Below are positions 9,200 to 17,605 of a stretch of DNA of 64,000 bases, in pieces (the first letter of the stretch is position 1; each line of letters starts with the position of its first letter). Below the pieces are notes generated by a model. It did not search any database. It was not told where the DNA came from and saw only the letters and a list, made by a program, of their open reading frames with translations. The stretch is taken from assembly GCA_963676095.1 (NCBI GenBank), contig OY781040.1:3596001-3660000 (forward strand), given 5' to 3'. Position numbers and translations under genes: made by a program. Source of the DNA: G963676095 sp963676095. Its GTDB lineage: Bacteria > Bacteroidota > Bacteroidia > Bacteroidales > Prolixibacteraceae.

Positions 9200-9383
9200 A
9201 AAGAACAAAATGGAGAGCAGATTTGGCAAAGGAATGCAGACAAATGACTACTTTTATGTCTGATAAAAGCAGTAAGAACAACCGGGTTTCCCTTCGCCGG
9301 GACAGACTTAAAAGTGCCTGAGCTGTATGCCGGGAAACTGGCACGTACAGTTCTTCGGGGGCGTAAGCGACCCGGTCCAACCA
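9200..9383 (+). ncRNA. Group II intron 3' remnant (domains V and VI)
   Basis: Bases 9320-9353 are a canonical 34-nt group II domain V: GAGCTGTATGCC, a GGGAAACT tetraloop region, GGCACGTACAGTTC, with the expected internal bulge. A domain VI-like hairpin follows (GGGGGCGTAAGCGACCC) and the intron should end near 9383. Upstream to about 9200 the sequence resembles domain IV debris, but no reverse transcriptase remains. Only the 3' end of the intron is left, so it cannot splice or move. The Hint-domain gene starts 15 bp downstream. Confidence 0.7.
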
Positions 9384-9397
9384 TTTAAATTCTGAAA

Positions 9398-10567
9398 ATG
9401 AGACATTGGTTAATTTTAATAATATTATCGGTTTCCATCAATTCATTTGGACAAGATTTACTGATTTTGAAACCATTAGTTGGGAAAAAAATTGAGTATA
9501 GTATATCGGAAGAAAAAGCTTGGGAGAATGCAATTAAAATACTCAATCAAGATGATTATGACGCTTATAGTAAATTGCCAGATTCAGTACGAAATTTAGT
9601 AGATAAATTAGAGGAACTTGAAGGACCATTAACTGAAGGTGTAGCGTGCAGTTGGTATTGCGGTGGTGGACCTTATAAAATACTTGCTTCATCTTCTTTG
9701 GACACGATTAATTACAAAGCATCAAATATTCACGATTTTAATATATTGACCGGATGGGTTGAGGGGAAAAAAGACTTTGGAATTGGAGAATATATAGAGT
9801 TCTTTTTTCCTCCAAAATCACCAAGAGTAAACAAAGTAATTGTTTATAATGGTTACTTTAAAAATATAAATCTATGGAGGAGCAATTCTAGAATTAAAAA
9901 AGCAAAGCTTTATATAAATAATAATCCTTATGCAATTTTTGATTTTGAAGATATAAATGCTCCACAGAGTTTTTCCATTTCTCCTATTCAATCAACAATT
10001 GATAATGTTGATTTAGTTTTAAAATTTGAAATATTGGAAATTTACCCCGGGACAAAATACTCTGATGTGGTAATTTCGGAAATAAATTTTGATGGACTTG
10101 ATGTACATTGTTTTGTCAAGGGTACAAGAATTCAATTAGACAATAAGTCAACAAAAAATATTGAGAATCTAGAAATAGGTGACTCAGTTGCCTACAAGGA
10201 CTTTAATACTAAATCAATAAAATCTGCCAAGATTGAGAAAATAGAAAATGTCATACATCACGGACTTGTTAGCTACAAATTTGAGAGTGGTTTAGATATA
10301 ACCACAACTCAAGACCATCCATTTAGGATACAAAACAAAGGATAGGCTTCTTTAAGCCCGGACAAGTCAGTGCAATACAAGGGATTTGAGAATATCGAAA
10401 AAATAGACATTGGAGACTTCTTTTTAACGGTAAATGGAACAGAGAAATTGGATTCAATTGAATTTTTAGAGGGAGAACAAGAAACCTATACAATTTCAAA
10501 GTTAAGTTCTGGAGATAATTTCATTGCGAATGGACTTATTGTTGGAATTGAAGAATTAAAAAAATAA
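9398..10567 (+). pseudogene. Secreted Hint-domain protein with an in-frame amber stop
   Basis: A signal peptide (MRHWLILIILSVSINSFG) is followed by a novel alpha segment and a discoidin-like region of about 120 residues (LTGWVEGKKDFGIGEYIEF). A C-terminal Hint (intein-like) domain starts at CFVKGTRIQL and ends ANGLIVGIEELKK. Hint domains self-cleave through the first Cys and a block-B TxxH, here TTTQDHP. The frame is interrupted once, by TAG at 10343-10345, exactly where homologs usually have Trp (KG-W-ASLSP); the same frame resumes directly and reaches TAA at 10567. The usual final His-Asn of inteins is absent, as in other non-splicing bacterial Hint domains. Base composition is much more AT-rich than the GH genes, which suggests transfer. 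A sequencing error or stop readthrough would restore a 389-residue protein. Confidence 0.75.
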
Positions 10568-10574
10568 AATAAAA

Positions 10575-10680
10575 ACGGTCGGTAATAGATAGACGTTCTG
10601 GCGGCACGCAGTGCCAGGCAGGAACGGCAGGTTGAACAGCAATCCCGGTAAATATGCTATGAAGTTACCAAAGGGAGGCC
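10575..10680 (+). repeat. Hairpin repeat R1 after the Hint gene
   Basis: Just after the Hint gene, a nested hairpin pairs CGTTCTG with CAGGAACG around an inner GGCAC-GCA-GTGCC stem, followed by the conserved GGTTGAACAGCAATCC. The same layout with compensating bases occurs at 43165-43265. The GGTTGAACTA tail also follows the genes ending at 12286 and 32655. It always lies at the 3' side of a foreign gene; it may be a terminator or a recombination site. Confidence 0.55.
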
Positions 10681-10704
10681 TGTTCTGTCAAATTTTGTTT
10701 TTTT

Positions 10705-10880
10705 AGTAGTTTGTATCACCATGTGAATAGAACACGTTATTGTGAGTGACGCAACAGCATTATTGTGAGTGTCACAACAGCATTATTGTGAGTGTCACAA
10801 CAACCTTGTTGGGGGTATCGCAATAACGTTATTGTGGGTGTCGCAACCGTATTGTTGTGGCGTGCACAAATTTTTGGGGG
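10705..10880 (+). repeat. Dispersed repeat copy B: five 23-bp palindromic modules
   Basis: After GTATCACCATGTGAATAGAAC come five exact 23-bp units from 10736 to 10850, each built on the dyad TTGTGAGTGTCACAA or a variant such as TTGTGGGTGTCGCAA. The array is closed by the half unit ATTGTTGTGGCGTGCACAAA. The same head and closing half unit appear in other copies with one to three units, so this is a variable-number module inside a fixed frame. No ORF here is credible. Confidence 0.85.
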
Positions 10881-11042
10881 AAGTCTCAGTTTTGTTTGTC
10901 AGGAAGTATTCCGGTCGGGCCTTTGCATGGCATAGTATGGGAGATTACCTTTACTGGCCGTTGTAAATAAAAAGTCAGTATGGAACATCGTTTTACCAAT
11001 GTCGGTTGGGATTCTCGTGATAAAACGTATAGATTTGTATAA

Positions 11043-11120
11043 CAAGAGCCGGAAGAGCTGGAAAATTCAAGACTGGTTTTGAGAGAAGTGGAGGGGAAGT
11101 TCCCTCGGCTTACTCGACCA
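11043..11120 (+). ncRNA. Second group II intron 3' remnant
   Basis: The text GAGCCGGAAGAG...CTGGTTTTGAGAG folds as a domain V-like stem in which many pairs have become G-T. It is followed by a domain VI-like hairpin (GAGGGGAAGTTCCCTC) and an ending CGGCTTACTCGACC like that of known bacterial group II introns. No intron ORF is present nearby. The remnant lies about 40 bp upstream of the Crp/Fnr gene. The degree of G-T replacement suggests an old, non-functional relic. Confidence 0.5.
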
Positions 11121-11158
11121 ATTTACCATTAGCGGTAATGTAACGAAACACAACGAAA

Positions 11159-11731
11159 ATGAATGAACTTGAACAAAGCATAAAAGATTATTTTGGGGTC
11201 ATTCAAACAGAAGACTTAAAAACGATTGCTTCATTATTTGAGCTGACAACAATAAAAAAAGGTGACTTTTTCCTGAAAACAGGAAGCATGTGCAATAAGC
11301 TTGGCTTCATTAAATCGGGCTATCTTAGGATTTTCGCCATAACAGAAGATAAAGAAGTAACGCAATGGATTTCAACGCAAGGATATTTTGTTACCGACCT
11401 TGCCAGTTTGTTGTTTGGGAAACCTGCACGATGGACTATTCAGTCCCTGACAGATTCTGTTCTCTACACCATAAATAATGAGGACTATAAGCAAATCGGG
11501 AAGTTAGTTCCTAAATGGCACGAACTTGAAAAATTATTTATTGGTAAATGCTTTACCATATTAGAAGACAGGATATTTAGTCATTTATCGATGACTGCAG
11601 AAGAACGGTATGAATATTTCTTCGCAAATAACAGGGACCTTTTTAATCAGGTCCCTTTGCAATACATCGCCTCGATGTTGGGAATGACACCCGAGACGTT
11701 TAGCAGGATTAGAAAAAAACAACTTCCCTGA
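11159..11731 (+). CDS. Crp/Fnr-family transcriptional regulator
   Basis: This 190-residue protein has a cyclic-nucleotide-binding-like beta roll at about residues 20-120 (KKGDFFLKTGSMCNKLGFIKSGYLRIF) and a C-terminal helix-turn-helix (VPLQYIASMLGMTPETFSRIRKK). The effector pocket lacks the Arg-Ser pair used by E. coli Crp to bind cAMP, and no Fnr-type cysteine cluster is seen, so the signal is unknown. Homologs in Bacteroidota commonly sit beside small metabolic or stress genes they control. Here the next gene, 127 bp downstream and co-directional, is an SRPBCC protein. Composition is AT-rich like the neighbouring foreign genes. Confidence 0.85.
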   Translation: MNELEQSIKDYFGVIQTEDLKTIASLFELTTIKKGDFFLKTGSMCNKLGFIKSGYLRIFAITEDKEVTQWISTQGYFVTDLASLLFGKPARWTIQSLTDSVLYTINNEDYKQIGKLVPKWHELEKLFIGKCFTILEDRIFSHLSMTAEERYEYFFANNRDLFNQVPLQYIASMLGMTPETFSRIRKKQLP

Positions 11732-11857
11732 TTTCTTGATATTTGTCAAGAGCAAAATACTTATTGTAGATGACCTTTGTAGCGTACTTCAAAAAACGTA
11801 ACAAAAGAGATACTCACAACAACAATTTTTATCATCATAATTTTAAACGTAAGTGCT

Positions 11858-12286
11858 ATGGCAAAGGAAATTAAAACAGAAATTCTAATTAATGCAACTC
11901 CCGGAAAAGTTTGGACAATTCTAACAAGCTTTGACGATTATCCCAATTGGAATCCATTTATCAAAACGCTCAGTGGTGAAATGATTGTAGGGAATAAAAT
12001 TTCAGTAACAATTGAACCTCCTCAACAAAACGCAATGACTTTTAAACCAAAAGTTATAAGCTATGATGTAAACAAAGAACTCATTTGGATTGGACATTTA
12101 ATCATTCCGGGTCTTTTTGACGGAGAACATCATTTTGAATTAATCGACAATGGAGACGGAACAACAATCTTTAGACAAAGCGAAAAGTTTAGAGGTATTT
12201 TAGTTTGGCTTTTGAACCTTGGAAACACAGAAAAAGGCTTTGGATTAATGAACGAAAAATTGAAAGAATTAGCAGAACATCAATAA
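11858..12286 (+). CDS. SRPBCC (polyketide cyclase/START-like) domain protein
   Basis: The 142-residue protein is a single helix-grip domain. It shows the opening pattern KTEILINATPGKVWTILTSF, the conserved YPNWNPF segment and a closing amphipathic helix (GFGLMNEKLKELAEHQ). SRPBCC proteins bind hydrophobic ligands in a deep cavity; the ligand here is unknown. There is no signal peptide, so it is cytoplasmic. It lies downstream of the Crp/Fnr gene and may be its target. A repeat with the GGTTGAACTA tail follows its stop. Confidence 0.85.
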   Translation: MAKEIKTEILINATPGKVWTILTSFDDYPNWNPFIKTLSGEMIVGNKISVTIEPPQQNAMTFKPKVISYDVNKELIWIGHLIIPGLFDGEHHFELIDNGDGTTIFRQSEKFRGILVWLLNLGNTEKGFGLMNEKLKELAEHQ

Positions 12287-12295
12287 ACACTACCT

Positions 12296-12475
12296 TCCAT
12301 AAATAAGGAATATGAGCGGAGCGCCCGGCGATTATTTCCGGTTGAACTACACCTGTGGGATAGCAGTTATGTACTTATTAGAGGTTTTTATTGGATTTTA
12401 CAGGTAAAATAGCTGGGACACCATATGAATAGAATGTTGCTGTGGGTGTCGCAACAGCGTTATTGTGAACGTTGT
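12296..12475 (+). repeat. Repeat R2 followed by dispersed repeat copy C
   Basis: After the SRPBCC stop comes TGAGCGG...GCGATTATTTCC followed by GGTTGAACTACACC, nearly the same as after the gene ending at 32655. At 12415-12475 a short copy of the dispersed repeat follows: CCATATGAATAGAATG, one 23-bp unit at 12436-12458 and a broken second unit. This is the shortest copy of the family in the window. Confidence 0.6.
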
Positions 12476-12561
12476 TAAAGAGAGTGGAGAAGAGACTGTC
12501 GTGTTGCTGTTCTCTTCGTAAAAAGATGCTGAAGATTTTCTGAAAAGATACTGTACTTTTT

Positions 12562-12900
12562 TCCGTGCAGGATTATATTTTTTAACCGTCGTTGTGCAAA
12601 ACCGGTTGCATTTGTTCGGGCATATAAAAAACGGGATAATGATATTAAATGCCGCCGGTCATATGGAGGGAAAATGGTACCGGAAAATTGGAAATAAATA
12701 TCCCGGCAAACGGTGTCATGAAATGATTATTATGCCCAACAATATTCATTGTATGATCGGAAATACGGATGATCGACATTACCACCGACGACGAATATTG
12801 CGGATATCCCAATAATAACAACGATCAATCCGGAACGGGAATAAACAATGAATTTGGCGGATCCAATGGAGAACAAACGGGGACCGGTGAAAAACAGGAG
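12562..12900 (+). pseudogene. Relic of a REP-associated tyrosine transposase (RAYT)
   Basis: The frame from 12562 to about 12778 reads AGLYFLTVVVQNRLHLFG, NGIMILNAAGHM, KWYRKI and CHEMIIMPNNIHCMI. This is the order and spacing of Y1-transposase (RAYT) proteins of Bacteroidota. In active enzymes the last motif is MPNHIHC with an HUH metal site; here the first His is Asn (bases around 12740). The N-terminus and the catalytic Tyr region are missing, and a Gly/Asn/Thr-rich variable stretch trails to about 12900. RAYTs act on palindromic repeats, and a 23-bp palindromic repeat copy lies 90 bp upstream. Confidence 0.7.
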
Positions 12901-13190
12901 ATTTCATTTTTAGTGGAATATTTGATAATTAAGGGATTGTTGGAATTATTGACTGATTTTGATAACTCAATTAACTTGATAACTCTTTTTCCTTTACGAT
13001 AGTCGCTTTCTTTAATTTTATTGACAATGGCCAAAAATTTTGAAGCATCAATTGATGAAAAAATATTGGCCCCATCAAAAAACATCGGATCACTAAATGG
13101 TAGAAAATCTATATCATTTAATATATGCCCAAGTTTATAATGTTTAGTAATTTTAACTACGGTACTTGCGTTACCACCATATCTGCTTCC
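12825..13190 (-). CDS. Hypothetical small protein, possibly truncated
   Basis: An ORF of up to 121 residues begins at an ATG at 13190, overlapping by 20 bp the end of the large gene upstream. It is open across a very AT-rich stretch. Visible text includes KHYKLGHILNDIDFLPFSD and DASKFLAIVNKIKESDYRKGKRV, which looks like a plausible globular alpha/beta protein. The last 25 or so residues run antisense into the RAYT relic and are probably not original, so the gene may have lost its end. No family was recognised. It may also be chance. Confidence 0.3.
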   Translation of the reverse strand, partial: GSRYGGNASTVVKITKHYKLGHILNDIDFLPFSDPMFFDGANIFSSIDASKFLAIVNKIKESDYRKGKRVIKLIELSKSVNNSNNPLIIKYSTKNEISCFSPVPVCSPLDPPNSLFIPVPD

Positions 13191-15948
13191 CATTTTTATC
13201 AATGGTAAAGATTCTTTCTTCTCTACCCTTTGTATGATTGTGCAATATAAATACAGCATTTACCGGACAATCATTATAAATTAACGAATCAGTTTTGGCT
13301 ATCTGGAATCCCAGTGATTCCCATTCTTTGTTGTTCCAGTATTCCAATTCGTATGTATCATTAATCTCGATACAATTTCCGTCATTCCGTGGGATAAATC
13401 GTATTGTTTTGATCTGTGCCGGATTCCGAAATTTTAAGCCGACCCAGGTGCTATCAGGGGCAGAGCCGTCAAAATAGGTTAAAATATCTTTATCAAAAGC
13501 TTTTTCAATCGCATTCCCAAAACTTCCGGAGGTACCAATGGGTGTACCTTGAATTTCATTTCCGGATTCATCAATAAAACTAAGTTCACATAACGTTGAG
13601 TGGCTTCCGTTTGCCCCCAAATATCTGGCATATTTAAATTTTTTCCTATTCGATACCGGTAAGTTGTAAAATAAGGGCTCTGCATTTCCTTTAAACGTGT
13701 ATAAGGTAACGGCATCTGAAAAGTCGGTTTTGTTGGCTGCCTGAAATTGTCCATTATCCATTTTCCCATCAAGCCAGTTATTGCGCCAGGGATATTTCCG
13801 CTTTATAACAAGTGTTTGCGTCGTGTCAGTACACGCAATAACTTTGTTTATCGTACTATCATTGCTGATGTAAAATGGGTAACCACATACCTGGATATTC
13901 TCAGATTTGGTATAATAGGCCGGGATATACAACACACTTAACCCCATGTTTGGGAATAAACATCTGTTTTTTGAAATACGACTCCACCAAACCGGGGCCC
14001 AATTTCCCCTATCAAACACACACAAATAGGCATGTTTATAAGTTACATGTCCTGCTTTGAACAAGTCGACCGGGATATCAACTGTGGGACAATATTCATC
14101 TGTGACGTCAGTGAGATGAACATCAGAAAAAAATGGGGGAATCATTTCATTTTTATCCTTGTCTAATCCTAAACTATTTGGGTTTGTTGAGAATGTAGTT
14201 CTAAATACCTTTGTTATAGGTATATCATTATTGTATCCTATTTTTGGCGTTTGCTCTACCTGACCGTTATTTGTTTTGTTATTCTTGTTAAGAATAACGG
14301 AGTCCCACATATGTCCCGTGCTCGAATTTGGGCCCGGAGGGTAAAAATCAACGGCCGCAGGTATGCCCAGTGATCGTAAAACATAGAGTTTAAATCGCGA
14401 CTCCAATACGCAACTCCCGGTCTTTGTCTTTAATATATCAACAGCGGGCAGTGGGGGAAGATTTGCGGTTAGTTCCATCCATTCAAAATCCAATTCTTTT
14501 GTTATTCTGTCAGCGACTTCCGACAGTGAATTTGGCAGAGAATGAAATTCCTTGTCAAAATAAATCTTATTGTCCGATCGCTTAAGCGTCCAGATCTGGC
14601 TGGCTAAACCCTTATATTCACTTTGGACCACCTGTTTACTATCCGGCAAACACTCCATGCTTTTTCCACTCCATTTGTTCAGAATTTTATATTGACCGGG
14701 TGCAACGGGGATGATTGCCCATTCCTGATTGGGGGCTTTATGATAGTGACACTTGACAATACCGGCCTTGTTTTCTTTCGAAAAAGAGAGTACTTCAAGA
14801 CAATCTGCATATTTGTCGATATGAGCCGGAGCGATTTTGAAAAAAGCATAGGATACATTTTGAATATTGAAATGTTGATAATTCATTCCTCTATACATTC
14901 CACAAATTAAAGGTGTTCCCTCGTCCTTGGATCCATTCTCAATTTCCAGACATTCATTATTTTTTAGATTCGTGATGATATAATTTGCCCCGTCTGTTAT
15001 TTTATAATTTTTATCATTCAAATAATATTTTTCATATGGTGTGATCTCAATACTTTCAATTGCGATAGTATCCTGACAATCTTTTATTTCAATCATATTT
15101 TGCCCTTCAACAAGATGAACCGGAATTTTTAATCTTTTGTTGGGGAAAGAATACCAACTATTTAAAGCTTTCAGATCAGCTTTAATTGTATCGCGTTTAT
15201 TAATGATAATACTAGCGGTATTTTTGTGATTTCCGTTGACATATTGAATAAAAAGATTTTTACTCCCCTCTTGTCCAATTTCTATATTTTTGAAAGTAAG
15301 GCTCCCGGAATGCGGAAGCAGCCTGACAAGAGTGTAATAGCTGTTACCTCTGTTTTTTATTATTGACGAACTGTCGGGATTCTGATCTATAGCCGGATAC
15401 TTAACTCCACCTTCAAAATAAATGTTTTCCAGCAAGGGAGAGTAAATCTTATTGTATTCCTCCAGATAGTCAGAAACTTCCTCATTGCTATACTTGTATG
15501 GTAAAATGTACTCACAGAAATTTTCAAAATTTACATCTTTCAGCCATCGGGAATTCTTCCAAAGATCATAAGCAAAATCAATATGTTTTATCAGAAATTC
15601 AGCAGAAATATTATCTTCATCCCCTTCTATTCGGAAAACTGATCCTGGTTTTATTGAGGATAAACCTTTTCTCATTGTTTCATTCCGCTCTGATTCTGAT
15701 ACGTCGCCCAGATGAATGTATGCCTCCCTGCATGCTTCATATCTCTCTCCGGTATAAGAAAAATGCCAACGGGCATTCTTCTTCAGAAATCTTGCTGCTT
15801 CTACTTTTTCATTATTCCCTTTCTGTCTGTAATGCTGTATTACCTTATCGAATTCATTTTTCGGATGAAGAAGATAGACACGAAGAATCGTTATTAATAC
15901 TAATGCAGATATTGAATATATGACCAGAATGTTCGGTTTTAATTTCAT
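13171..15948 (-). CDS. Large membrane-anchored transglutaminase-like protein with lectin and discoidin domains
   Basis: This 925-residue protein has an N-terminal membrane segment (ILVIYSISALVLITILRVYL) and a helical region to about residue 190. A carbohydrate-binding-like beta domain follows, then a ricin-type region with QxW motifs (NQEW, SQIW) at about 330-480. A transglutaminase-like core at about 500-590 carries TGSCVLESRFKLYVLRSLGIPAA with the Cys and GHMWDSV with the His. The C-terminal domain is discoidin-like (ARYLGANGSHSTLCELSF). It is probably outward-facing and may act on cell-surface protein or glycan. It is the last gene of a minus-strand block with signal peptidase I, DUF1573 and an RND efflux set. 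Its AT content is higher than that of the efflux genes. Confidence 0.7.
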   Translation of the reverse strand: MKLKPNILVIYSISALVLITILRVYLLHPKNEFDKVIQHYRQKGNNEKVEAARFLKKNARWHFSYTGERYEACREAYIHLGDVSESERNETMRKGLSSIKPGSVFRIEGDEDNISAEFLIKHIDFAYDLWKNSRWLKDVNFENFCEYILPYKYSNEEVSDYLEEYNKIYSPLLENIYFEGGVKYPAIDQNPDSSSIIKNRGNSYYTLVRLLPHSGSLTFKNIEIGQEGSKNLFIQYVNGNHKNTASIIINKRDTIKADLKALNSWYSFPNKRLKIPVHLVEGQNMIEIKDCQDTIAIESIEITPYEKYYLNDKNYKITDGANYIITNLKNNECLEIENGSKDEGTPLICGMYRGMNYQHFNIQNVSYAFFKIAPAHIDKYADCLEVLSFSKENKAGIVKCHYHKAPNQEWAIIPVAPGQYKILNKWSGKSMECLPDSKQVVQSEYKGLASQIWTLKRSDNKIYFDKEFHSLPNSLSEVADRITKELDFEWMELTANLPPLPAVDILKTKTGSCVLESRFKLYVLRSLGIPAAVDFYPPGPNSSTGHMWDSVILNKNNKTNNGQVEQTPKIGYNNDIPITKVFRTTFSTNPNSLGLDKDKNEMIPPFFSDVHLTDVTDEYCPTVDIPVDLFKAGHVTYKHAYLCVFDRGNWAPVWWSRISKNRCLFPNMGLSVLYIPAYYTKSENIQVCGYPFYISNDSTINKVIACTDTTQTLVIKRKYPWRNNWLDGKMDNGQFQAANKTDFSDAVTLYTFKGNAEPLFYNLPVSNRKKFKYARYLGANGSHSTLCELSFIDESGNEIQGTPIGTSGSFGNAIEKAFDKDILTYFDGSAPDSTWVGLKFRNPAQIKTIRFIPRNDGNCIEINDTYELEYWNNKEWESLGFQIAKTDSLIYNDCPVNAVFILHNHTKGREERIFTIDKNGKQIWW

Positions 15949-15990
15949 TTTTAAACAGATTTTTATTTTTTTACTGTTCCCCGATTAATT

Positions 15991-17166
15991 TTAGCGGATA
16001 CGTTTAAAAAGACGCTTCCAATTGAACTCTTCATCATTCGAGAAAAGAATGACAACAGCTTTTCCTACTATATCTTTCTCGGGTACAAACCCCCAATACC
16101 TCGAATCATTTGAGTTGTAGCGGTTATCCCCCATCATGAAATAGTAATTATGAGTGAATGTATATGTTGTTACCGGCTCCCCATTTAGGAAAATTTGTCC
16201 ATGCCTTGCTTCCAGCCTCTTTCTTTCCAGGGCGTTAACTGCTCTTGCGTACATTTGGAAGTTTTTATTTGTTAGCTGAATAGTCATCCCCTTATATGGA
16301 ATGATTATCGGGCCATAATGATCGATTGTCCATCTGAAGCTTTCACCAATGGGATATACCCAATTTGCAGTATCATCAGGCCATTCAATGTTTTTTATCG
16401 AATCAACATCTAAATCACTATTTAAGAGTTCTTCTTTAGCTTCACTGGTCAAATCTACCAGATACCCATTTTTGATCAGCTGCTGACTATCCCATTGAAT
16501 TTTCATTTTTTTATTTTCGAAAGCTCTCGCTACCTGAAAGATATTCTTACTCCAAACAAGAAATTTTTTCTTAACCAGTGGTGGTTCTTTGAAAACCTGA
16601 CGATTTGTATAAATCTTACTTAGCCTGATATAAAGTGTATCTCCCGGCAATGCAACACAACGTTTGACAAAAAAATTATTCCGTCCGCCCCAAGTTGGAT
16701 GTCTGAAAACCAACACGTCACCCTGCCTGATCTTTCGAAGACCGGGAAGGCGGGTATAATCCCACCATAGAGAATCCAACGGGGCCTTGTTTCCCTCGGT
16801 TATATAATAGAAAAGATTTAACCATGGTATCTCAAATGGGCTCCGGGGCAATTCTGGTCCATAAACTAATTTATTTACAAGAATCTTGTCCCCGATACTT
16901 AGGGTTTCTTCCATCGACCCACTTGGTATGGCAAATACTTCGAAAAGAAATACCCGAACAGATACAGCCATAAAAAAAATGAAGATACAGGTTGCAAGAG
17001 TTTTGATGCTCCTGATTTTCCAGTTTCGTTTCTTTGACGTTTTCAAATTCGAAGAAACGAAGTAGAATAGAAGTGGTAAAGACAAGAGTATCGTTAGCCA
17101 GACTATTCTGGTAACTGTTGCAATTAGTAATATAGAAGTACCAACAATGATCGTTTTTTTATTCAT
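15991..17166 (-). CDS. lepB: Signal peptidase I
   Basis: The enzyme removes signal peptides from exported proteins at the outer face of the inner membrane. The start chosen is the ATG at 17166 (MNKKTIIVG), giving 391 residues; it overlaps the stop of the DUF1573 gene by a few bases, as in coupled genes. Three hydrophobic spans precede the catalytic region. The nucleophile Ser lies in IPSGSMEETL and the general-base Lys in FFVKRCVALPGD; box E is GDNRYNSNDSRYWGFV. A roughly 100-residue insertion between the Lys box and box E is typical of the long Bacteroidota enzymes. The product is probably a second, locus-specific LepB serving the neighbouring exported proteins. Confidence 0.92.
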   Translation of the reverse strand: MNKKTIIVGTSILLIATVTRIVWLTILLSLPLLFYFVSSNLKTSKKRNWKIRSIKTLATCIFIFFMAVSVRVFLFEVFAIPSGSMEETLSIGDKILVNKLVYGPELPRSPFEIPWLNLFYYITEGNKAPLDSLWWDYTRLPGLRKIRQGDVLVFRHPTWGGRNNFFVKRCVALPGDTLYIRLSKIYTNRQVFKEPPLVKKKFLVWSKNIFQVARAFENKKMKIQWDSQQLIKNGYLVDLTSEAKEELLNSDLDVDSIKNIEWPDDTANWVYPIGESFRWTIDHYGPIIIPYKGMTIQLTNKNFQMYARAVNALERKRLEARHGQIFLNGEPVTTYTFTHNYYFMMGDNRYNSNDSRYWGFVPEKDIVGKAVVILFSNDEEFNWKRLFKRIR

Positions 17167-17569
17167 CTTTTTTTGCCGCCTCCGAATCATCTGGATATTC
17201 CACTTCTCCCTTGATTGTCAATTCCTGAGGAGAGTCTTTTCCATTGTAATACACTTTTATGGTCTTATGGAACACACCGGGGAAATCAGCATCGTATTTA
17301 ATCTCGATTTCCCCGCTACTACCTGGGTTTAAGGGCTTTTTTGTCCATTCAGGAACTGTACAGCCGCAGGATGTTTGAACATCCAGAATGACTAACGGGG
17401 TCTTTCCCGGATTGGTAAACTGAAAGCTGTAACGGGCTTCTTTCTTGTAAGGGAGTGCCCCGAAGTCATAATTTGCTTTAGGAAAACCGATCCTGGCATC
17501 ATTTGTACCGACTGTTGTTGTGCAAGCGAACAATAAAAAGATCAGGAAAGTAACTATTGATTTATTCAT
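17159..17569 (-). CDS. DUF1573 family lipoprotein
   Basis: This 136-residue protein has a lipoprotein signal (FLIFLLFAC). One immunoglobulin-like ASH/DUF1573 domain follows: ANYDFGALPYKKEARYSFQF, then the hallmark SCGCTVPEW and the strand GSSGEIEIKYDADFPG. The function of this family is unknown; it is common next to exported-peptide and TlpA-type genes in Bacteroidota. Its stop overlaps the signal peptidase start, so the two are probably translated from one message. The RND permease stop lies about 36 bp upstream, so it may belong to the same operon. Confidence 0.85.
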   Translation of the reverse strand: MNKSIVTFLIFLLFACTTTVGTNDARIGFPKANYDFGALPYKKEARYSFQFTNPGKTPLVILDVQTSCGCTVPEWTKKPLNPGSSGEIEIKYDADFPGVFHKTIKVYYNGKDSPQELTIKGEVEYPDDSEAAKKDE

Positions 17570-17605
17570 TGTGAAAATTATTGATTATTACTTATTCTAT
17601 TTTTG

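Noticed and set aside
10736..10850. 23-bp units as Crp/Fnr binding sites for the neighbouring regulator
   Set aside because: The dyad TTGTGA-3-TCACAA has a 3-base spacer, not the 6 of Crp or 4 of Fnr sites, and the same arrays occur far from this regulator.
10769..10966. 65-residue ORF in the 23-bp array
   Set aside because: It consists of translated tandem repeat followed by unrelated sequence; unit length is not a multiple of three.
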